From an uncultured Clostridium sp. (GTDB lineage: Bacteria; Bacillota; Clostridia; Clostridiales; Clostridiaceae), in NCBI RefSeq assembly GCF_900769625.1, contig NZ_CAAGHK010000037.1:1-32458 (forward strand): a DNA stretch of 32,458 bases. Direction: 5' to 3'. This document shows positions 8,995 to 18,600 of this stretch, piece after piece; within the stretch, counting starts at the first letter, position 1, and every line of letters begins with the position of its first letter. The notes under the pieces were generated by a model that had not been told where the DNA came from, ran no database searches, and saw only the letters and a program-made list of their open reading frames with translations. Position numbers and translations under genes: made by a program.

Positions 8995-9441
8995 TTATGA
9001 CCAATTATATTGTCCTGATTGAGTATCATACTCCATATAAGTTCCACTCAATACAGAAATTTTATATTTTAATATTTGAACATCATCAATATTTCCACTG
9101 GCTGGAGCAGTTCCAGTCATTACTGATGATTGCTGTCCTGGCTCCACCTGTTCTCTTGACTTTAATTCTATTTTTTCTTCTGTATCTTTTAGCAGTACTT
9201 CAAGAGTAAAAGTTAAAATCGTTTCTTCTGACTCATTAGTAAAAACTGCCTTTAACTCATTATCTTCTGATATTTCAAAGTTTACTGGTACAGTATCAAC
9301 TCTAAGTGGAAGCTGTTTTACTTCCTGCTGAATATTATTATTTACGTTTTCTTTTTTATTTGCTACAAAAAAAGCACCCGCTACTAAAGCTATAATTCCA
9401 CATGCTGCAATTTGTATTTTATATTTTTTCAAAAATTCCAT
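8995..9441 (-). CDS. Small membrane-anchored extracellular protein, unknown function
   Basis: The product is 148 residues. Residues about 9-27 form one N-terminal hydrophobic helix after a basic start, so it is probably a signal anchor with the C-terminus outside. The remainder (about 48-140) alternates beta-strand-like segments (PVNFEISEDNELKAVFTNESEETILTF and so on), suggesting one immunoglobulin-like domain. The overall plan, basic tail, one helix and one beta domain, is the same as in the proteins at 21695-22207 and 24499-24999, although sequence identity is not obvious. AAGGTG lies before the start. It follows the giant gene but is separated from it by a terminator, and has its own TATAAT at 9467-9472. 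I do not recognise the family. Confidence 0.75.
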   Translation of the reverse strand: MEFLKKYKIQIAACGIIALVAGAFFVANKKENVNNNIQQEVKQLPLRVDTVPVNFEISEDNELKAVFTNESEETILTFTLEVLLKDTEEKIELKSREQVEPGQQSSVMTGTAPASGNIDDVQILKYKISVLSGTYMEYDTQSGQYNWS

Positions 9442-9477
9442 CTTATCACCTTCATAAAACTTTTATATTATACATTT

Positions 9478-9512
9478 CAATTAACAATTGACATTAGACA
9501 ATTGACAATTTG
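9478..9512. repeat. Five tandem seven-base repeats at the 9441 gene promoter
   Basis: The sequence divides exactly into five heptamers: CAATTAA, CAATTGA, CATTAGA, CAATTGA, CAATTTG. The array sits directly upstream of a - strand -10 hexamer (TATAAT at 9467-9472) of the small gene ending at 8995, so it occupies the spacer and -35 region. Similar heptamer arrays are known as short tandem repeated repeats in other bacteria. The rest of 9513-9645 shows no gene or clear site. Confidence 0.7.
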
Positions 9513-9645
9513 AGTAAAAATCCTCTAATGATTTTTAATTAATATTGAAACTATTTATTAGAGTTTATATTTAATAAAAAAATTCATAATCAATAGTTTA
9601 ACCAAATTTAAATTTTTAATTAAATACTATAATTGTTTCATATTA

Positions 9646-9686
9646 GAAAAAGTTGATTATAGGTCTTTTACGCCCTATAATCAACT
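9646..9686 (-). terminator. Rho-independent terminator of the giant surface gene
   Basis: Arms of 13 bases (9651-9663 and 9674-9686) pair perfectly around a ten-base loop. On the - strand a T run (CTTTTTCTAA) follows. The hairpin begins eight bases after the stop codon of the giant gene. Confidence 0.9.
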
Positions 9687-9694
9687 CTTAATTT

Positions 9695-12600
9695 TTATTC
9701 AAACTTAAATACTAATCTGAATCTGCCTGTAGAAGTTCCTCCAATAAAGTTCTTACCATGTCTGCTTGTAAAGCTTAATCTTCCTTCTGAAGGAGTATCT
9801 AAACTTTCTGCTCTTGGCAGTGTTCCCATGAACTTTGGTTGTGTTTCATCTGGAATCAGCCATGTAAGATTATTCTTATTTTCAGTTTCTCCTGTATCTG
9901 GTTCTGCTTCAGAACCTTCTGGTGTGCCATTATCAGCATCATCTCCGGCTTGTTCTTCATCAGTTTCATCTGATGAAACTCTTGAAGCTTCATCGCCAGT
10001 ATCTTCTTCAGTATTATCTTCATTTGAATCTGAACTGTCTCCATCTTCACTGCCGTCTCCTGAGTCATTGCCTGAATCATCACCTGGATTTGAATCATCT
10101 GTTCCTGGACCTTCTCCTGAATCTGGAGCATCAGCATATTCTTTAAATCCTGACTTGATGAACATTCCTAAGGCCATCTTTGTCATTGATTCTTCTGCTG
10201 TTAAATCGTTCCAATCACCGTATTCTTCAGGAGCGACTATTTCTAATCCTCCTGTATTTCCTTCTTTAGAGAAGGATTCTACAGATACCCTGACATCACT
10301 GGTTCGATTATTTTGTATTTTCATAATACCACTGACAAATGGATCTGCTTCTTTATCAAGCAAGTTTGTAACAACTTGGAAAGGAATATCTTGCTGTACT
10401 GTTACACTTATGGTTCTTGTAACATAAACATTTACTTCTAATTTTGATAATTTTCCAAAATCATTTATAACAGAGTATACTACAGGATATTTTCCTGTCT
10501 CTTCTGTGTTTAGTCTAGAAACATCTACGGTAATTCTATCAGAAATATCTGTACGTACATCACCTTCAATCTGCTGAGCCCTTCCATACGGTTTCAAATA
10601 CTGGACTTGTGCTTCTGTCGTTGCATAAGCTCCTAATTCCATATTAATGTATTCTTCACCTTGACCTAACTGTATCGTGATTTCTGCATTTGTATATACT
10701 CTTATATTTCTGTATACAGTAGTTGTAATACCTGCGTCATTCTTAACTTCATATTTAACATAATATAAACCAATTCGCGAGGTATTAAGATTTCCATCTC
10801 TATCTACACTTCTTGTTAAGTTATTGTCTCCAGTGACAGTCATTCTAGGAGTTAATACTGTTACACCATCAGCATCCATTGCTATTACGTCTTTCTTTAT
10901 ATTGAAGCTTTCTCCTTGAAGAACGTCAATATCTTCTGCACCTTTTATAACTGGCGCTGGCACTCTGACAGGCACTATAGCCTTTTTACCATCTTTGTTT
11001 AAATAGAATCTAACTTCTGTAAGATTTCTTTTATTTTGAATACCATCACTGTAGTCTTCATTTACTAAATCTTCATCAGCATTATCTTCAAACTGTACGG
11101 CACCTGTTAAACGTAGTCCATAAAAATGATCAGGTATATTTAAATATTCAAATGTTAAATAATCTCCTTCTTTAAATCCTTGATTTAATTTCTGCTGTAA
11201 CTCTGAATTTACAGTATGGTCTCTACCATTACTTATATATTCATGTAGACTTTTTGTAGAAGAATCATAATATTTAACTTTGAATGCGGGAGCATTACCA
11301 GCATCATAATAATAGAATTCAGTAGTACTCGGGAATGAAACCCTGTTATTTGTATGGTTAAATTTAATTTTAAATGGAGTACCTCCATTTGTTCCAATAA
11401 ATTCAATAAGTGATTCATCAGCATTTAACGTATCAGGTGCAAATACACTTTCTAATCCTCCTGGAGTTATAATAAATTTAGTGTGTTGGAAATCATCTCC
11501 AAATTGTGCACCATCACTATAATCCTCCAGCTGATTTCTAACGGGTCCATTAATTTTTACCTTGAAAGCATGTTTTGCTTCCATTCTAATGTAATCACCA
11601 TATTCAAAATCTAATCCGTCTAATAATTTATTTAACTTACCTGAAGTAGATGTTTCGTCACCCATTAATTCTGCACTAAATTTCGTAGTTCTTCCATCTT
11701 TTGAATATACATAAAGTTTATAGTACCATATTCCATATGAATCACTATGGAAAGTCATATCATTATTTATTCTTTCCATCTTAATTTTTCTTTTATCATG
11801 GTCAAATACTAGACTGAATGTATCAGCATTTTTATAGTTGGAATTAATTTTTTTAGTTCCTTCAAAAACTATTGTATTTCTGCCGATGGAAGGCTTAACA
11901 ATATATGTTCTATCAACTGAAACGCTTCTGCCCCAGCTGTCAGTAAGAATAAGTGTTATTGTATGTTTCCCTAATTCAGCCATCTTTTCTTTATCTTCTT
12001 TTGATATTGTAATATTATCAGAACCAATATCTAAATCATGGTCATCACTTATTTCAGTTTCAGCTCCATAATCATGGTCATCTCCACAGAATACTTCCAT
12101 TACTTGATTTGGATTTAATAATCTTAATGTTGGTGCCTCATTATAGACAGCATCCATTGCATCTTCATTGATTTTAAATCTTACATTATACATGTAATCA
12201 AGATTATCTATCCCATCTGAATAATCTTCGTCTATATTGTTTAGTATATCTATATTACCAGTAATTCTAACATTATTTTCATCTGGTTTAGCATACACAC
12301 TAATATAATCTCCAAATTCAAATTTAGTATTATTAAATTCCTCTAATAATGAATTAATATTTCCATTTGACATATCATCTGTAGTAATTGAAAGAGTCTT
12401 CTTTAAAACTCCATTTTCATCAAATAATTTAAACTGATATTCCATTCCTTCAATAGGCTTATTTGGATTAACAACAGCCATACCTGGCGTAGTAACAGTT
12501 GCACCACCTGATGTCGTACTGTTATTGCTATTTGATGTTCTAGCTGCTTCTCTTCTAATTTGTCTTAAAACTTGACTATTCTTTTTCACTACAAATTTTC

Positions 12601-15600
12601 TGTCGTTTAAATTAATAGTGATATCAAAGACTGAGTTTTTCTTATCATTTTTTCTATAAAACTCTATCTTGTTATTCATTAATGAAGATTTTACTATTAT
12701 TTTTCTTATTGCTTCTGCTTTTCTTCCCCATGTATCTTGAACAGTATATTTTGCTTCATACTCTCCAATAGTAGTAATATCTAAGTTTGTTTCAATAACT
12801 ATATCCGCTAAACCTACATCTTTATCGTACTCATCATTATCTGATACTTTAACACCACTATAAAGGTCAGGTGCTTCATCTTTAAATATAGTTAAATCTC
12901 TATCAATTGTTATCACAGGAGCATTGTTATAAATTGCTTTCACACCTTGATTTTCATCAATAATCTTAAATCTGACATTATCAACATGATCCTGGCTTGC
13001 TGCACCATTCTTATAATTTGGCTTTAAATTTTTTATAGTACCTTGTATGTCACCGTCTATATAAAAGCCTTTGCTATAATCATATACTGAAAGACCTATT
13101 AAGTCTCCATCATCATAGCTGATACTTCTATCTTTAAGATTATCAAGGTTTTGAGGTGTAACCTCTATACTATCTTTCGTTCTTCCAGCATCATCATATA
13201 AAGTTAATTGAATCAAAGTCTTTTCTTCACTTTGATTGCCAGTATAGTTATTTTCTTTAAATCTTTTAGTTATAATCCTATTATTAATGGTATCTATATA
13301 GAATTCCATTAATTTATTAGAATTACTATCAGTATTATTAATGTCTCTTAATACTATTCTGTTGTGTTCTAATTTATTTCTTTCAGCGACAGTTACTGTT
13401 CTTGATGCGCTTATTTTTCTGCCCCATACATCAGTTACAATATATTCTGCTTCATAAACTCCAACTTCAAATATATCTACATTTTTAACTTCAGTTTGAA
13501 TATTTAATAAACTTTCAACCTGTAAATTATCTTTATATTTTACTTCGAAATTTTGGAATAGAGCTGATTTATCTCCTCTATTTATGGTTAAATCTCCACT
13601 AAATTGAATTTCTAATTCTCTATGCTTCATTAAATCAAAACCTTGATTAGTAATTTTAAACTTAACATCATCATAATTTAAAGTACCAAATCCCTGAGAA
13701 AAATCATGATTATCAGTATTATTGATTATATTTCCTGTAATTCTAATATCATTTTGTCCCTTAGCATAGAAGGATACTATATCATCATTGAATATATTAA
13801 TCTTAGTTAATGGTTCAAGATTATCAGTATTATTCAATTCTTCCTTACTTAAAGAAACTTCTCCCTTTTTATCACCATTTCTATTTGTAACAGTAATTCT
13901 AACTTCAACATCTTTGGCTGGTTCCTGAGGCTCATTCGGCTGTTGATTACCTGAGCCACCTGAATTATCAGGATTTGAAGGCTCTTCTGGTGTTCCTACG
14001 TTGTTTTCAGAATCTCCTGGTTGAGAAGATTCTCCTAAATCTCCTTCTGGCTGAGAATTTTCATTTTCTGCTGCACTTCTTAATAAACTGCTTGCTTCTT
14101 CCGTGCCACTATCAGGAGCATTCTCTGTAGTAGTATCATTTCTATCCTGAGAGCTTCCATTTTTCACTACTTCAAATCTATTAGTAGAAATATTTAATTT
14201 TAAACCAAATTTAAGGTTATTTTCATTATAAACGTTAATTTGATTATCTCTCATATTAGAAACTATGTTTACAGTTACATCTATACTTGTTGATCTGCCC
14301 CAAGTATCTGTTACAGTATATACTACATTATGAGAACCTATTTCATTACTAGTTATGTCATCATCGCCAGTAATTTCAAGCCTGCTCATTAATGAATTAT
14401 TTATATCTCTATCATCAATTATTGTTACACCATTTCTTAAATTTACTGTTGTACCAAAAAGTATGTCTAATTGATTATTTTCTTTTAAATTTTCAATTTT
14501 AATTTTTGGTGCTTTATTATAGTATGCTGTAAGTTTTCTTTCAGATGTCTTAAATGCAACATTTTTATAATAATTCTGATTATCAGTACCTACTGCATAA
14601 TCTACATTAGTAAATTTAAGCTCATCTTCATTATGAGGTAAATCTGTAGTTGCATCAACTACATTTTTCTCTATTTCTCCATCTATTCTTAAAGACTGAG
14701 CATCAGCAGCCCATACTCTTATGGTATCCCCATACTGGAATTCAACTTCATTTAGTTCATTTAATGTTTCTGATTCTCCTGTATCTAAACCAGTTAATTC
14801 AATAGACTTTCTTACATTATTGTTTTGTCCATTGTAAATAGTGATTGCAAATGCAGGTTTATTACCTAATGCTTCATTTATAGGTTTATCAGATTTATTT
14901 TTGACTACATATCTATGTGTATCATTATCTAATACAATTTCAAATGCTGGTTTATTAGCTTCTGGTATTGGAGTAATTTCCCCATCCTCCTCATCATTTT
15001 CACCATCACCTGAACCTACTTCTGAATCATCATATTCTTCAGTTTCACTCGAATTTGAATCAATTCCAGCAGAGCTGTCTTCTCCAACTATTTCATCTGA
15101 ACCCGTTGACACTTCCTTAGGATATAAAGTAATTTTATTTTTATATACGTTTGGTCTTACATAAACATTTCTTGTTACTCTAGCTTCTCTTCCCCAGCTG
15201 TCTCTAGCTGTATATGTATACACATACTTACCAATACCATTTAATGTTGTATTAGTTCCATTTTGAGTCGGCCCTGATACAGTAAAATCTTTAACATCCT
15301 TATCCTTATCAATATCGTCTTTTACTTTTATATCTTCTTTTAATTTTTCCAGATTCCTATAAGCTTCTACTTGATCTTCATATATATTAAGATCCTGTAA
15401 TCCATCTACTTCTTTGCCATTAATTACTGTCGTAAAAGTAGGTGCGTAATTATATACTGGATCTAAATATTTTTGTTGTCCGTTAGATCTTAAATAAAAT
15501 CTTACATTCTTTGCATCATCACGTGATAGTAATTTTTCTGTATAATTTTTATTTTCTTCAGAAATTTTCCCCTGTATACGTAGACCAACAATATGAGCAG

Positions 15601-18600
15601 GTATATTTAAATATTCAAAGTTTAAGTAATCACCATCAGTAAAACTACCCTTATTTAAGTCATTTCCAAATACTCGTCTTACATCATCTTTTACTCTATC
15701 ATCATTACCATCAAAATGAAATGTTCTTAAAGTACCATTTCTATTTATATTTAATCTTAATACATTACGTATATTCTTATCATTATAATTGAAAAACTCA
15801 TTTGTTGATGGATAAGTAACACTTCTATCTTCATGGTTAAATTTCATTTTAAATGGAATCCCACCATTTGTTCCTAAGAATTCAATAAGTGAATCATATT
15901 CTCCCATTCCATCAGGTACAAGTCTACTTTCTAATCCTGCCTCAGTTATATAAAAACGAGTATATTTAAAGTCATCAGACATGTCAACACCATTACGATA
16001 ATCCTCTATTTCATTTCTAACAGGACCATCTATTGCAACTCTTCTTGATTGGAATGCATATATAGTAAAATAATCACCGTATGCAAAACTTTTTTCTTTT
16101 AAAGCATTAAGCTTAGGACTTGTTCCTAAATCTTCAGCTGTTAAAGTAACTTGTATCTTTTGTTCATGATTTGCACTATATAAAGTAATAATATAGAAAT
16201 TTAACCTATCGCCATGCACATGTATTTTTTTAGGTTGTTGCTCTAAAAGTGTCATTCTCATATTTGTAGAATCAAATCCCACTTTAAAAACAGTATAGTC
16301 ACCAACTCCTCTAGAATATCCTGAAAAGCTGATTATATTTCTATCTATAGATGTTTTGAATAAAATTCTTCTAGTTTTTGTTTCACTTTCTCTTCCCCAG
16401 CTGTCAACAGCTGTATAGTAAACATCATATAAATCTAAATCATTTAACTTATCCAGTTCTATAAATCCATCAGAATTTTCTGCGTTAGAGTCTGACGAAC
16501 CATTTTCAGAATCTGGTGCTGATGGTGTACTTGGTTCTTCAGAATTAATTCCTCCATCTGAATCTGATTCAGTTTCTGTTGAATTTTCACCAGAATTATC
16601 TTCTGAACTTCCTTCACCAGATATAGTACTTGGCTGTTGTTCTTGTGAACTGCCAGAAGTGTTTCCACTGCTTTCACCTTCAGATATAACTTTCTTTAAT
16701 TTTATTTTTATATCCTTTGTCCCTATTCCTGCATCAAATGAATTTTGATTAGGATCAGTTACACTTACACCTTCTAATAGTTTTACCCTATAATCATCAC
16801 CTTTATAAAGCACATATGGTGGATTTGTATCTACTGGAAGTGTTAATTTTGGAGCCTTATTGTATATAACCTGCATACCATCCGGAGTTCCAACAAAGCG
16901 AACATTATTCATATATTCTTCATTATCAATACCATCATTGTAATTTTCCGGTACATCATTTGGCTTTATAATTTCACCTTCAACTCTTAGATTTCTGCTG
17001 TTTTTAGCCCAAATACTTAATTGTGAACCAATCATTAAATTTGTTCTCTCTTTAAATTCAGTTATTTTGTGAGAATCTCCAGTATCATTACCATTAAGCT
17101 CTAAAGTTTCAGCAACTTCCCCATTAGGTTTACGAACAGTTAATGAAAATACTTTATCATCATTTGTAGCATCTAATCTTACGCCACTGCTTGTAGTACT
17201 TTCAATTTTAAACTTCATAGTATTAAAATCAAATCCTAATTTAAAAGCATCCTGTCCTTCTGAATTCTTTAAAACAATTCTATTGTTTTCCGCCAAAGGC
17301 TTTACAAAAACTTGTCTTATAACTTCTCTTGTTCTTCCCCATGAATCTGTTAACCTATAAGTTATACTTTGATATCCAGCTATACTAGTGTTTATTTCTC
17401 CAATTACATCAATATCATTTACACTTATATTTTTATCATGATCATCTTCAACAGTTATACCGTCAAGAGGTCTAAACTCAGAATTTTTCATGACTGATGT
17501 TGCTGTAGCACCTATAATTTGTGGAGCATTATTGTATATTTCTTCAAGCCCGTCAGCTGTAACTTTAAATCTAGTGTTAACTATTTTATCTTGTTCCGTA
17601 AATTTATACCCATTTTCACCAAGATTATTCTTTGACTTATCAAACACTGATCCCTCAATTATTACCTTTTTGTAATCATAAGCATAGAAATTAATCATAT
17701 CTCCATGCTCAATCTCCTCTTCAAGTATTGCTGATAAGGCATTAGCATCAATCTGCTCATTATATCTTATAGTAGAACTTGCTTTAGGTTCACCTTGAGA
17801 ATTAAATATTGAAATTTCAAAAGCCTTAGCATTACCTTGTCCAGATACGAAATCATTACCTTTTATTTCAGCATCTAATCTATTTTCTAAATCATCAAAA
17901 GATAATATAAATATAGCTGAACTAGTAGTAGCATCATAAGAATTTTGATTTAAGAAATATATTCTATTCTTTTCTAATTCATTCTTTTCAAGCACTGTTA
18001 TATATCTAGTTTCTTCTGTGGTTCTTCCCCACTTATCAGTTATTGTGTAAATAACTTTATGATCTCCAACTTCATCAAATTCGTATTCATCATAAGAAGT
18101 TTTGATTAAGTTTTTGTTTAAGTTATCGTGGTCATCATCTATTTTATTTACAAAATCTAAAGGATTAAAAGTTTCTCCTCTTTTTATAGTTAAATCTTTT
18201 TCAAACACTATTGTAGGAGCCTTATTGTATTCAGCAAATAACACATCTGAATCTATTTTAAAACGAACATTTTTAATAAAATCTTCATTTTTAATACCTT
18301 TAGAATAATCTTCTTTAATATTTGAGTCTTGTAAAATATTCCCTTCAATGTTAAAATTCTTTTCATAATTTGGAGACCATAACTCAATATAATCACCTAC
18401 AGTATACTTGTAGTTATTAAGTGATAATACAGCAGGGCTGTTTCCAGTAGCACTACCAGCTAGTTTTAATTCTTTTCTTGTAATACCAGCCTTACTGATT
18501 ATTTTAATAGTAAAAACTGTATTATTTGCATTTGATGGATCTAACGCTACATCAGAGTTATTTGTAATTAACAACTTTTTATCCACATCATCAAATCCAA

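Noticed and set aside
9442..9694. Insertion-sequence remnant in the gap after the giant gene
   Set aside because: Only the short heptamer array and a terminator are present; no transposase fragment, terminal inverted repeat or target duplication was found.
9695..9850. Possible LPXTG-type sorting signal at the end of the giant protein (LPRAES)
   Set aside because: There is no LPxTG, no following hydrophobic helix and no basic tail; the protein ends in a beta strand (FRLVFKFE).
9695..10405. Canonical WxL domain at the giant protein C-terminus
   Set aside because: LTWLIPD superficially resembles a WxL motif, but the paired motifs and spacing are not those of PF13731-type domains, and the related neighbouring domains lack it. 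I keep only the comparison of layout.
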